7,220 nucleotides of DNA from Robiginitomaculum sp. Lineage in GTDB: Bacteria; Pseudomonadota; Alphaproteobacteria; Caulobacterales; Maricaulaceae. Position 1 is the stretch's first letter. Each line of letters begins with the position of its first letter. A program made the translations under genes and the position numbers. Shown piece after piece: positions 1 through 6,303 of the stretch. The notes below the pieces were generated by a model. The model saw only the letters and a list, made by a program, of their open reading frames with translations, made no database searches and had not been told where the DNA came from. The stretch lies in contig JAESQI010000338.1 of assembly GCA_016765255.1 (NCBI GenBank), forward strand, positions 1-7,220. The letters are read 5' to 3'.

Positions 1-876
1 ATGCGGTTTGTCCGCTCGTTCTCGGATGTGTTTATCGCTATGGGGATCGGGATATTATCCTTGGGCGTCTTTGCCGTGTGCGGGATATTAGGCGGCGGGG
101 CCATGTTCTTTTTAGGGGCAGGCTTTATGTGGTTTATGGCCGAATATTTTGGCCGCAAAAAAAGAGCCCATCTCCCAACTTTACTGATCGCACTCTCGTT
201 TTTGTTTTTTGTCCACACAGGCGCGGCCACCGTTATCCCCGTCTTTCCTGCCTTTATAACTTTGGGGGCCATGCTGTTGTTTTATGCACGGTTTAAGCTA
301 CCATTTTCAATTGCTCTCATTGCCATTTCACTGGTAATTTTACTCTATAGCTTTGTGCACGAATTTGTCCCTGTCGGTGCTTTTATGATCGTGAGCGGAC
401 TTGCGCTTTTTGCCGCCGCTCTCGTCTATGACGCTCGCGATACAGACCGCCAAACCCGCTTTGCTGATAATGCATTCTGGCTACATTTCACAGCCGCGCC
501 TCTCATCTTACACGGCATTGCCCTGCAAATATTGGCCTTACGAACCACAAAACTTGCCAATATTATTCCTGTGCCTACACTCGATAAAGGGGACGCGATT
601 ATCATGCTGATCATTATTGGTGTGCTTGCATTGGTGGGACTGGCTATTAACCGCCGCGCCCTGTTGGTCTCGTCTTTTGGGTATGCAGGGTTTTCTCTGA
701 TCATGCTGGTAAAAGGAACGGGGCTTGATTTTGGCGCCGTATTCGCCACCGTATTTTTATTGCTCGGTGGCGGCATTGTCTTCTTGGGTGCAGGCTGGTA
801 TAGCGCAAGACGCGCTTTGCTAAAAGTTCTACCCACAGGCGGGATATTTGCTAAAATTTTTCCGCCAGAACCTTAA
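1..876 (+). CDS. Polytopic inner-membrane protein, function unknown (possibly 5'-truncated)
   Basis: The frame is open from the first base to a TAA at 874-876 and gives 291 residues. Most of the chain is hydrophobic, with about nine or ten candidate membrane segments (for example near residues 9-29, 58-80, 101-119, 122-143, 198-217 and 241-266). The longest polar stretch, about residues 141-161, contains the run DARDTDRQTRFADNAFWLH and is followed by another hydrophobic segment (AAPLILHGIAL). From memory this resembles uncharacterised alphaproteobacterial membrane proteins of the DUF2157-like kind, but I cannot assign a family or substrate. The ATG at base 1 coincides with the window edge, so no ribosome binding site can be seen. 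Relatives I recall have an extra cytosolic N-terminus, so the true start may lie upstream. It converges on the lipoprotein gene at 902 with only 25 AT-rich bases between and no clear terminator. Confidence 0.7.
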   Translation: MRFVRSFSDVFIAMGIGILSLGVFAVCGILGGGAMFFLGAGFMWFMAEYFGRKKRAHLPTLLIALSFLFFVHTGAATVIPVFPAFITLGAMLLFYARFKLPFSIALIAISLVILLYSFVHEFVPVGAFMIVSGLALFAAALVYDARDTDRQTRFADNAFWLHFTAAPLILHGIALQILALRTTKLANIIPVPTLDKGDAIIMLIIIGVLALVGLAINRRALLVSSFGYAGFSLIMLVKGTGLDFGAVFATVFLLLGGGIVFLGAGWYSARRALLKVLPTGGIFAKIFPPEP

Positions 877-901
877 ATAAATAATAGTTTAAATTAAATG
901 C

Positions 902-1480
902 TTATGTGTGGCTTTTAGTTGTTGTCACAACAAGAGCAATATTTGAACCGCCAACATTATCCACCTGCTTAATCATCATTTTAATAACAGAAGAAATATT
1001 GGATTTAATCGAACCTTCATTGGCAAGTTGTAAGCGCTTAACTCCAACAAATGCATCACCCATTTTCGCTGTATATGGCGTTTCTATGATTTCTTCAAAC
1101 ACCACTGCGCCAGTTTTCAAATTAGTTAACTTATATTGTACGGTAGACGTGACCGTCATACTAATTCCAATAAAAGGTTGTTTGAGATTTTGTAACGTAG
1201 CATCCAAACGGTAATCACCATCGCCGCCTGATAGCATAGCGTGCGCACTTAGGGATTGACGTAAAGCTTCGGAAAAATCTTCACTAGATACTTGGGAAGA
1301 CCAAAGTGGATTTGTTTTCTTACCGCCATCAACATCGCCAACACGCACAGCTTCACGCAATGGAGACATCTCACTAATAATGGTTTGTTCGGAAACAGAT
1401 GCGAGCATCGCGCCCGGTTTTGACGCAGAAGCACATCCAACAAGACATAGCGCAACGCCAGTTAAAATTAAATATTTCAT
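902..1480 (-). CDS. Uncharacterised outer-membrane lipoprotein (192 aa)
   Basis: The product starts with a lipoprotein signal peptide: short basic start MKY, a hydrophobic core, and lipobox L13-V-G-C16, with C16 as the lipidated residue. The +2 residue is Ala, which predicts outer-membrane sorting by Lol. The mature part is about 177 residues. It contains a short predicted alpha/beta region and a segment around residues 105-165 with alternating beta-like stretches (ISMTVTSTVQYKL) and the run AFVGVKRLQLANEGSIKSNI. I recall similar runs in small alphaproteobacterial lipoproteins of unknown role; no catalytic motif is visible. The start is supported by AGGGGAA about 6 nt before the ATG. It is divergent from the lipoprotein at 1604, 123 bp apart, and a candidate promoter for it lies at 1522-1550. 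Confidence 0.85.
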   Translation of the reverse strand: MKYLILTGVALCLVGCASASKPGAMLASVSEQTIISEMSPLREAVRVGDVDGGKKTNPLWSSQVSSEDFSEALRQSLSAHAMLSGGDGDYRLDATLQNLKQPFIGISMTVTSTVQYKLTNLKTGAVVFEEIIETPYTAKMGDAFVGVKRLQLANEGSIKSNISSVIKMMIKQVDNVGGSNIALVVTTTKSHT

Positions 1481-1521
1481 GGTAGATTCCCCTAATACAG
1501 ATCAGTTTTTGTAGATATTCA

Positions 1522-1550
1522 ATAATGACTTGACAGTTACAATTCGTCAA
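1522..1550 (-). promoter_or_regulatory. Candidate promoter for the 902-1480 lipoprotein gene
   Basis: Read on the minus strand, there is a -35 element TTGACG (1550-1545), a 17-nt spacer, and a -10 element CATTAT (1527-1522), which matches four of six bases of TATAAT. Transcription would begin near 1515 and leave about 35 nt of leader before the ATG at 1480. The TTGAC core is the usual alphaproteobacterial housekeeping -35. The site overlaps the oppositely directed promoter at 1530-1557. Confidence 0.5.
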
Positions 1551-1557
1551 GCATAAA
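1530..1557 (+). promoter_or_regulatory. Candidate promoter for the 1604-1966 lipoprotein gene
   Basis: A consensus -35 TTGACA (1530-1535) is followed after 16 nt by CATAAA (1552-1557), four of six matches to the -10 consensus. The start would be near 1564, about 40 nt before the ATG. The -35 cores of this promoter and of the minus-strand promoter form a perfect inverted repeat, TTGAC-N11-GTCAA (1530-1550), so the two RNA polymerase footprints overlap. Confidence 0.5.
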
Positions 1558-1603
1558 GTGATTTTTGATTAATTACATGCCTTGCGTGTGAAATGGGGAA
1601 ATC

Positions 1604-1966
1604 ATGAAAACAACATCTGGCGGTATATGCGCCGTATTGTTATTGACTGCTCTTACAGCATGTGGAGGACGTGTGTCTAATCCAATTGCACAATCTTTAA
1701 CTTTTGATGAAAAACTTACATGCTCGCATCATAACGGCGAATATGAAAACAACACCAAACGCCTCGTTGAATTATTAGGAGAGCGTAAAGATAGAGTAAG
1801 GGATAATTTTGGCATGCTTATTTCCACCCCCTTATTTCTCGATTTGTCGGATACAAATAAAAAAGAAGTTGCGGCCATAAATGCTCGCAACACACAAATC
1901 ATTTCTTTGATGACGACAAAAAAGTGCGAATTCGTTCCAGAGGCATCCAATGTTGCAGCGCAATAA
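1604..1966 (+). CDS. Small uncharacterised lipoprotein (120 aa)
   Basis: The first 20 residues form a lipoprotein signal: MKTTSG, a hydrophobic core, and lipobox L17-T-A-C20 followed by Gly-Gly. The mature 101-residue chain has two further cysteines, C40 and C108, which could form a disulfide in the periplasm. Between them lies a probably helical body with the runs YENNTKRLVELLGERKDRV (47-65), PLFLDLSDT (76-84) and NARNTQIISLM (93-103). I have an impression of similar short 'PLFLD...ARN' proteins elsewhere in proteobacteria but no function. A GGGGAA sits only 3 nt before the ATG, a tight spacing; no better start lies downstream because the signal peptide begins here. hslU follows 92 bp later on the same strand without an obvious terminator, so some read-through into hslU is possible. 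Confidence 0.8.
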   Translation: MKTTSGGICAVLLLTALTACGGRVSNPIAQSLTFDEKLTCSHHNGEYENNTKRLVELLGERKDRVRDNFGMLISTPLFLDLSDTNKKEVAAINARNTQIISLMTTKKCEFVPEASNVAAQ

Positions 1967-2058
1967 CTAGCCCCCAAACAATCTTGTCATTTAACACAGG
2001 CTAACCTTGATATATAGCTTGGCTTTCTTATCTTAAGGAGAATTAGCAAGGATAAGAT

Positions 2059-3366
2059 ATGTCTGAATTTTCACCCCGCGAAATTGTCTCGGAACTCGAC
2101 AAGCATATTGTTGCCCAATCCGCGGCCAAGCGCGCTGTGGCGATTGCCCTCCGCTCGCGTTGGCGGCGGAACAATGTCAAAGGCTTTTTGCGCGAAGAAA
2201 TTACGCCAAAAAATATTTTGATGATCGGGCCAACGGGGGTTGGTAAAACTGAAATCTCGCGCCGCCTTGCTAAACTTGCGGGCGCGCCGTTCTTAAAAGT
2301 CGAAGCAACTAAGTTCACCGAAGTGGGATATGTAGGCCGCGACGTTGAGCAAATTATAGGAGACCTAGTAGAAATTTCTATTTCCCTCACCCGCGAAGCA
2401 CGACGTAAAGACGTAGAGGCCGCCGCAGAATCTGCCGCCATAGACCGTATTTTAGATGCATTTGTCGGGGCCAGTTCTGGTGAGGCCACGCGGGAAAAAT
2501 TTCGCAAACAGCTCATCGCAGGGGAGCTTGATGATAAAGATGTAGAGCTTGATCTGGCCGATAATAGCTCGCCCTTTCAGGGCATGGAAATCCCAGGTCA
2601 ACCAGGCGCAGGCATTGGCATGATTGAACTTGGTTCACTTTTTGGCAAAGGTGCAGCGCGAACGAAAAAACGTAAAATGAAAATTAAAGACGCCTATGCG
2701 CCTTTGCTGGCTGATGAGGCTGATAAAATGCTCGACGAGGAAACCTTGATAAAAACCGCCATTGCCGCCGTTGAAAATGACGGTATTGTTTTCTTGGACG
2801 AAATTGATAAAATTACCGCCCGTTCTGATACACGGGGCGGTGGACAGGTGAGCCGCGAAGGCGTGCAGCGCGACCTTCTGCCCCTGATTGAAGGCACAAC
2901 CGTTTCCACCAAATATGGGCAGGTTAAAACCGACCATATCCTATTTATCGCCAGCGGGGCTTTTCACGTTGCAAAACCGTCTGATATGCTGCCCGAGCTA
3001 CAAGGGCGTTTACCAATTAGAGTAGAGCTTCGCGCCCTGACCCGCGAAGATTTTGAACGTATTTTAACTGAACCAGAAGCCAGCTTGATTAAGCAATACA
3101 AGGCCCTGATGGCCACTGAAGATGTCACCTTGGAATTCACCAAGGCAGGGATAGCAGAAATTGCTAAAGTTTCAGCAGATGTGAATTCACGCGTGGAAAA
3201 TATTGGAGCGCGGCGTCTGCACACGGTCATGGAACGCTTGCTAGACGATATCAGTTTCTCGGCCACAGACAGAGGCGGCGAAGCCATCAAAATTGATAAA
3301 GCTTATGTGCGTAAGCATGTGGGCGAAATGGCGGAAGATACGGATCTATCTAAGTTTATTTTATAG
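2059..3366 (+). CDS. hslU: ATP-dependent protease ATPase subunit HslU (ClpY)
   Basis: HslU is the hexameric AAA+ unfoldase that feeds proteins into the HslV peptidase in the cytoplasm. The 435-residue length is normal (E. coli 443). Visible motifs in order: Walker A GPTGVGKT (57-64); pore-loop GYVG (90-93); an inserted I-domain about 110-230, rich in charged residues; Walker B IVFLDEID (243-250); the [11 protein letters not shown] segment (314-324) carrying the probable arginine finger R317; sensor-2 GARRL (383-387); and the C-terminal tail DTDLSKFIL (427-435), which in HslU docks into HslV. The frame is intact and every key residue is present. AAGGA at 2048-2052, 6 nt before the ATG, fixes the start. 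hslV, usually immediately upstream or one gene away, is not in the preceding 2 kb; the upstream neighbour is a small lipoprotein gene. It converges on the M56 gene across a palindromic repeat. Confidence 0.97.
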   Translation: MSEFSPREIVSELDKHIVAQSAAKRAVAIALRSRWRRNNVKGFLREEITPKNILMIGPTGVGKTEISRRLAKLAGAPFLKVEATKFTEVGYVGRDVEQIIGDLVEISISLTREARRKDVEAAAESAAIDRILDAFVGASSGEATREKFRKQLIAGELDDKDVELDLADNSSPFQGMEIPGQPGAGIGMIELGSLFGKGAARTKKRKMKIKDAYAPLLADEADKMLDEETLIKTAIAAVENDGIVFLDEIDKITARSDTRGGGQVSREGVQRDLLPLIEGTTVSTKYGQVKTDHILFIASGAFHVAKPSDMLPELQGRLPIRVELRALTREDFERILTEPEASLIKQYKALMATEDVTLEFTKAGIAEIAKVSADVNSRVENIGARRLHTVMERLLDDISFSATDRGGEAIKIDKAYVRKHVGEMAEDTDLSKFIL

Positions 3367-3418
3367 TCTCTTTTTAAGCTTTCTGACGGCCTCATAATCC
3401 AGATATTGCCTCCCACTT

Positions 3419-3509
3419 CGTCATGCCCCACCCTGTGTGGGGTATCCACGGTACACACATGCAAATAGGTTCAGAATATGGATACACTAGCGCAAGGGCG
3501 GGAATGACG
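3419..3509. repeat. Imperfect palindromic element, CGTCAT...ATGACG type
   Basis: The 224-bp gap between the convergent hslU and M56 genes holds a 91-bp nested inverted repeat. The outer arms are CGTCAT (3419-3424) and ATGACG (3504-3509); inner arms are GTATCCA (3442-3448) and TGGATAC (3479-3485), both perfect. The reverse complement of the right end (CGTCATTCCCGCCCTTG) matches the left end (CGTCATGCCCCACCCTG) at 13 of 17 positions. Elements with these ends and C- or G-rich arms are familiar as dispersed intergenic repeats in alphaproteobacteria, which is my reason for the call; copy number cannot be judged from one window. Beyond this element I see nothing recognisable in 3367-3418 or 3510-3590. 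Confidence 0.6.
3423..3445. terminator. Stable hairpin between convergent genes, possible bidirectional terminator
   Basis: Within the left half of the palindromic repeat, ATGCCCCAC (3423-3431) pairs with GTGGGGTAT (3437-3445), a 9-bp stem with one G-T wobble and a 5-nt loop. It lies 57 bp after the hslU stop and about 145 bp beyond the M56 stop on the other strand. There is no U-tract on either side, so it does not meet the standard intrinsic-terminator pattern. Termination or 3'-end protection is inference from its place between converging genes. Confidence 0.3.
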
Positions 3510-3590
3510 TGAGAGGTGAGGAGTCAGTTTATCCGGCCCCTACCATCCTTGATCACACACTTTATACGTATGCGGACTTTAAACAGACAA

Positions 3591-5753
3591 CTAATTTAGG
3601 TTTGGCCACACTTTTTTAGGATCAGTTAGTGTGCCGTTGACATGAGTTTCTATATGCACATGTGGGCCCGTCGACACGCCCGTATTGCCCATATAGGCTA
3701 TGATGTCGCCGGCTTTCACCACGTCGCCCTGACGCACCGCAAAGCTTTGCAGGTGCGCGAATAGAGTTTTTACGCCGCCTGCGGTTTTAAGCTCCAACGT
3801 CTTGCCGTATTTCTCTATCGAGCCGTAATTTTCACGGAAACTAAATTCATTAAACACTTGTACCATTCCGTCTGCAGGCGCGTAAATCGGTGTTCCGGCT
3901 TTGTTGGCGATATCTATGCCCTTATGTTTTTTTCCCGCAAACATTTTTCCTTTGCGCACTTGCCCAAAAGGCGAGGTGAGCTTTCCTTTCACCATTTTGA
4001 CATTTGAAAGGACATGCGCTGATCTGTTATATGTTGTAACTTCCGTATGCGTATTATTGGATTTTGGATCATATATGCGGGTCTGTATTTGTGCGCCCTG
4101 CGCTTTTAAATAAGCCGCTAATTTATGGTGTCTATGTAATTTAGCTTCGCCCAAAGGAGTTCGCCATATCTTGCCGCTCTTATTTGTATCGTGCCACGCA
4201 CCCAGATTGATATCAGCTCCATTGGAGAGCAGAAATTTGACCATGTCTAAATGGCCCCGCTGGGACGCATTGATTAACGGGGTTTCGTCGCCGAGCACGA
4301 AGACGTTTATATTTGCGCCCAACCCCAATAATGTCTTGGCCGCTTCTATATGGTTTGTGGCCGCCGCCGCAATCAGAGGATTGCCGTCACCAGAAGATGA
4401 ATGATCCACTCTTGCCCCGTGCTTTTCTAACAAGTTTATCATCGCAATATTACCTTGAATGGCAGCGGCAATCAGCGGAGTTCCGTCGCCAAGGGCTGTA
4501 ATGTTAGCATCCGCGCCCGCCGCCAAAAACATATCAACCATAGCTTTGTCATTGCGGCGCACCGCGACCAATAAAGGTGTACCGTCCCCGTGTAGGATAA
4601 AGTCGGGATCAACGCCCCGCCCTAACAAATTTTTCACCGTTTCGAGATCACCATGTTCAGCACTGCTATATAATACGCGCTGCTCTGATGAAATATTTTG
4701 CATTTGCGAGCGTATATTTATATGCTCCGCAAATGGATTATGGGCGAAGGCACGGGGGGTAATTAGGGCTAAGCTTGATAGAGTTAGAGGGATTGCAAGA
4801 GATGTGGTTATGAGTAGTTTTTTTGAAATTTTGGTCATAGGACTTCCTTTATACAAGCGCTGTACGCGCTCACTTAATTGTCGCGCACTTGGATGAATTC
4901 CAATGGCAGTTTGTGGTGTAGACATACGGCTCCGCTCTGCTATATCGACGAGAGCGCGGGCAAGAGCACGGCCCTGTTCGCGGGGATTTGCCCCTATGTT
5001 ATTGCCGCAATTTCGAGCTGCAATATCGTCGCATAGTTTTTCGCGTTCACTGTCTATTTGGGCGTTCATCCAATAAAGCGGCAGACACCACCAAAGTAGG
5101 GCTAAGATGATAAGCTGGGCAAAATTCACCCAAAGATCACGGCGAGTAATGTGGGCAATTTCATGTTCCAATACGCCGCGGGTTTGCACATTTGATACAT
5201 TCAGATCAAAATCGAGGGGCACGAGAATGACAGGTCTCATCAGCCCCAGCACGAGCGGCGAACTGATTTGCGCGCTAATGGCGATGTGAGCATTTCGGGA
5301 TAAATCCCAATGATTTGACTGAACAGGCTGTGCGGACTTGCACCAATTACGGCCATGACGCGCGGCAAAACCCAACCGGATGTACATAAAGACCGTTCCG
5401 AGCCCCCACACACTTAATAATATATATCCCAAAGATAATTTAAGTTTTTCACTCTCCATGATCTGTTGATTTAAAATCGTGCTGGCGTCTTCATTAACTG
5501 GAAATGTTGTTTGGGTGAAAACTGGACTGGGTTGCGGCGTAACACCGAGAGATATTTCAGGCGCAATATCTGGTAAAAAGGGAAGCGTTAAAAGACAAAG
5601 CACGCTTAACAATCCGCCCAGTGCAATGCGGTAGCGGGTCTTAACATAGTGTGCTGGTAGGGCATAAAGAACCGCCGCTACAACACAGGCAATCAGTAGG
5701 CTTTGCCATAATAAGTTCGTGATGAGGGATTGTAATATATATGTGCTGATCAT
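3591..5753 (-). CDS. M56 (BlaR1-type) membrane metalloprotease fused to ankyrin repeats and an M23/LytM endopeptidase
   Basis: This 720-residue protein has three parts. Residues 1-305 are a BlaR1/MecR1-type M56 module: hydrophobic segments near 12-32, 42-61 and 108-128, zinc site HEIAH (197-201), a hydrophobic stretch at 209-229, and EREKLCDD (236-243), which should supply the third zinc ligand. Another hydrophobic segment (311-331) ends in AFA, like a signal-peptidase site. Residues about 358-556 are five ankyrin repeats, four starting with GDGTPL-like turns at 389, 422, 455 and 488 (exact 33-residue period), plus a degenerate sixth with an insertion. Residues 588-720 are a LytM/M23 domain with intact HxxxD (H610, D614), H667, and HVH (698-700), so it should be an active peptidoglycan endopeptidase. 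There is no penicillin-binding sensor. The family precedent is that M56 proteases relieve repression by a BlaI partner; here the blaI-like gene overlaps it by 4 bp (ATGA), which suggests coupled translation. Combined M23/M56 proteins have been named in databases, but I know of no characterised one. Confidence 0.93.
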   Translation of the reverse strand: MISTYILQSLITNLLWQSLLIACVVAAVLYALPAHYVKTRYRIALGGLLSVLCLLTLPFLPDIAPEISLGVTPQPSPVFTQTTFPVNEDASTILNQQIMESEKLKLSLGYILLSVWGLGTVFMYIRLGFAARHGRNWCKSAQPVQSNHWDLSRNAHIAISAQISSPLVLGLMRPVILVPLDFDLNVSNVQTRGVLEHEIAHITRRDLWVNFAQLIILALLWWCLPLYWMNAQIDSEREKLCDDIAARNCGNNIGANPREQGRALARALVDIAERSRMSTPQTAIGIHPSARQLSERVQRLYKGSPMTKISKKLLITTSLAIPLTLSSLALITPRAFAHNPFAEHINIRSQMQNISSEQRVLYSSAEHGDLETVKNLLGRGVDPDFILHGDGTPLLVAVRRNDKAMVDMFLAAGADANITALGDGTPLIAAAIQGNIAMINLLEKHGARVDHSSSGDGNPLIAAAATNHIEAAKTLLGLGANINVFVLGDETPLINASQRGHLDMVKFLLSNGADINLGAWHDTNKSGKIWRTPLGEAKLHRHHKLAAYLKAQGAQIQTRIYDPKSNNTHTEVTTYNRSAHVLSNVKMVKGKLTSPFGQVRKGKMFAGKKHKGIDIANKAGTPIYAPADGMVQVFNEFSFRENYGSIEKYGKTLELKTAGGVKTLFAHLQSFAVRQGDVVKAGDIIAYMGNTGVSTGPHVHIETHVNGTLTDPKKVWPNLN
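4836..4850 (-). promoter_or_regulatory. Internal Shine-Dalgarno and start codon at Met306 of the M56-Ank-M23 gene
   Basis: On the minus strand, AAAGGAAG (4850-4843) stands 4 nt before an in-frame ATG (4838-4836), so the GGA core is 6 nt from the start, ideal spacing. The reading frame from that ATG opens with MTKISKK, a hydrophobic core of about 20 residues, then ITPRAFA followed by His-Asn. That is a textbook Sec signal peptide with cleavage after AFA. An independent 415-residue product would be a periplasmic ankyrin-M23 protein without the M56 part. The same segment could instead be just the last membrane anchor of the full-length protein. Confidence 0.5.
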
Positions 5754-6130
5754 TTGCCCTCTCCACCGAGTATCGCCCGCAAAGCTTTGATATCATCTTG
5801 TGATAAATCATCTGCTTCTATGAGATGCTGAGCGAGCAGTCGGGGCGAGCCTTCAAACAAGCCCCCCAACATATTTTTAAGGGCTGAACTACGAGCAGAT
5901 TGTTTGCTGATGAGAGCCGTAAAAATATGCGTACGGCCAGATTTGCGATATTTCACATAGCCTTTATCTGATAATATGCGCGTTGTTGTCAGGACGGTGG
6001 TATAGGCCAGATTATACTTCGCCGCTAATTGATCTGTGATCTGGCGGACACTGGCCTCGCCTTGCTCCCACAAAACATGCATGATGCGTTGTTCGGCCTT
6101 AGTTAAAGTCTGTGATTTTGGACGTGCCAT
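5750..6130 (-). CDS. BlaI/MecI/CopY-family transcriptional repressor
   Basis: The 126-residue product has the size and build of Penicillinase_R (BlaI) repressors: an N-terminal winged helix-turn-helix at about 8-75, with LTKAEQRIMHVLWEQGEASVRQI followed by the recognition region LAYTTVLTTTRILSDKGYV (41-59) and the wing KYRKSGRTHIF (60-70), and a C-terminal helical dimerisation region (about 77-123, including LSQDDIKALRAIL). Such dimers bind dyad operators and are inactivated by proteolysis triggered by the partner M56 protein. The M56 gene follows with an ATGA overlap, so this is a two-gene operon. The start is fixed by AAGGA 8 nt before the ATG; this sequence lies within a dyad operator. The regulated targets are not evident beyond the operon itself, and no beta-lactamase is in view. 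A drug-resistance role should not be assumed. Confidence 0.92.
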   Translation of the reverse strand: MARPKSQTLTKAEQRIMHVLWEQGEASVRQITDQLAAKYNLAYTTVLTTTRILSDKGYVKYRKSGRTHIFTALISKQSARSSALKNMLGGLFEGSPRLLAQHLIEADDLSQDDIKALRAILGGEGK

Positions 6131-6132
6131 AT

Positions 6133-6149
6133 ACTAATTCCTTAGTTGA
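6133..6149. promoter_or_regulatory. Probable BlaI operator overlapping the blaI ribosome binding site
   Basis: ACTAATTCCTTAGTTGA lies 2 bp upstream of the blaI start codon. It contains the perfect dyad ACTAA-N4-TTAGT (6133-6146), and its minus-strand reading includes the AAGGA that serves blaI. BlaI-family proteins bind dyads of similar size just downstream of or over their promoters. A repressor here would sit at or just after the predicted transcription start near 6150. A further small dyad, GATTG-C-CAATC (6148-6158), adjoins it. Confidence 0.55.
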
Positions 6150-6156
6150 TTGCCAA

Positions 6157-6185
6157 TCCATAGTCGAGGCCCAACCCTTTGTCAA
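6157..6185 (-). promoter_or_regulatory. Candidate promoter of the blaI-M56 operon
   Basis: On the minus strand, a consensus -35 TTGACA (6185-6180) is followed by a 17-nt spacer and TATGGA (6162-6157), which keeps the TAT of the -10 box but is otherwise weak. Transcription would start near 6150, about 20 nt before the blaI ATG. The -35 is overlapped by the upstream dyad and the start point by the downstream dyad, the layout expected of an autorepressed BlaI-type operon. Confidence 0.5.
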
Positions 6186-6204
6186 CTAATTCTTTAATAG
6201 TTAA
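6182..6204. promoter_or_regulatory. Second probable BlaI operator over the -35 element
   Basis: This contains a perfect inverted repeat AACTA-N9-TAGTT (6184-6202). It shares ACTAATTC-T/C-TTA with the downstream operator (6185-6196 against 6133-6144, 11 of 12 bases) and forms a perfect 8-bp inverted repeat with it (TTAGTTGA 6142-6149, TCAACTAA 6182-6189). The recurrence of one motif at two positions around a promoter is stronger evidence than either dyad alone. It is about 100 bp from chvI, so it might also affect that gene. Confidence 0.5.
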
Positions 6205-6303
6205 ACATATGCGCACGCCTAAGCTTTGCCACAATTGCCCTGTTAAAGAGATGAGAATGGGTTTAATGTGGTTTTTCAGGCCCCTTAATAAAAAAGGTTT
6301 AAT

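Noticed and set aside
1983..2014. Possible heat-shock (RpoH-type) promoter before hslU: CTTGTCA followed by CCTTGATAT
   Set aside because: The -35 is only a partial match to CTTGAAA and the -10 does not fit CCCCAT or CCTAT patterns well. I expect heat-shock control from family knowledge, but the sequence does not show it clearly.
2043..2516. Long open frame on the minus strand inside hslU
   Set aside because: It is antisense to a strongly conserved hslU region, has Ser/Arg-rich composition typical of a shadow frame, and shows no domain.
3367..3590. Small RNA gene or CRISPR-like array in the convergent gap
   Set aside because: No repeated spacer pattern, no promoter and no T-run terminator; the palindromic element accounts for the structure seen.
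4459..4896. Plus-strand open frame of 145 codons antisense to the ankyrin region
   Set aside because: It mirrors the repeat-coding strand, has no convincing ribosome binding site or domain, and the opposite frame is a clear multi-domain protein.
5750..6130. Beta-lactam resistance operon interpretation of the blaI-M56 pair
   Set aside because: There is no beta-lactamase or penicillin-binding sensor domain in view; the M56 partner ends in a LytM domain. BlaI-M56 pairs serve many non-resistance roles.
6191..6205. TTAA-TAG-TTAA as a CtrA box
   Set aside because: CtrA sites need a 7-nt spacer between TTAA halves; here the spacer is 3. The bases are better explained by the second BlaI-type dyad.
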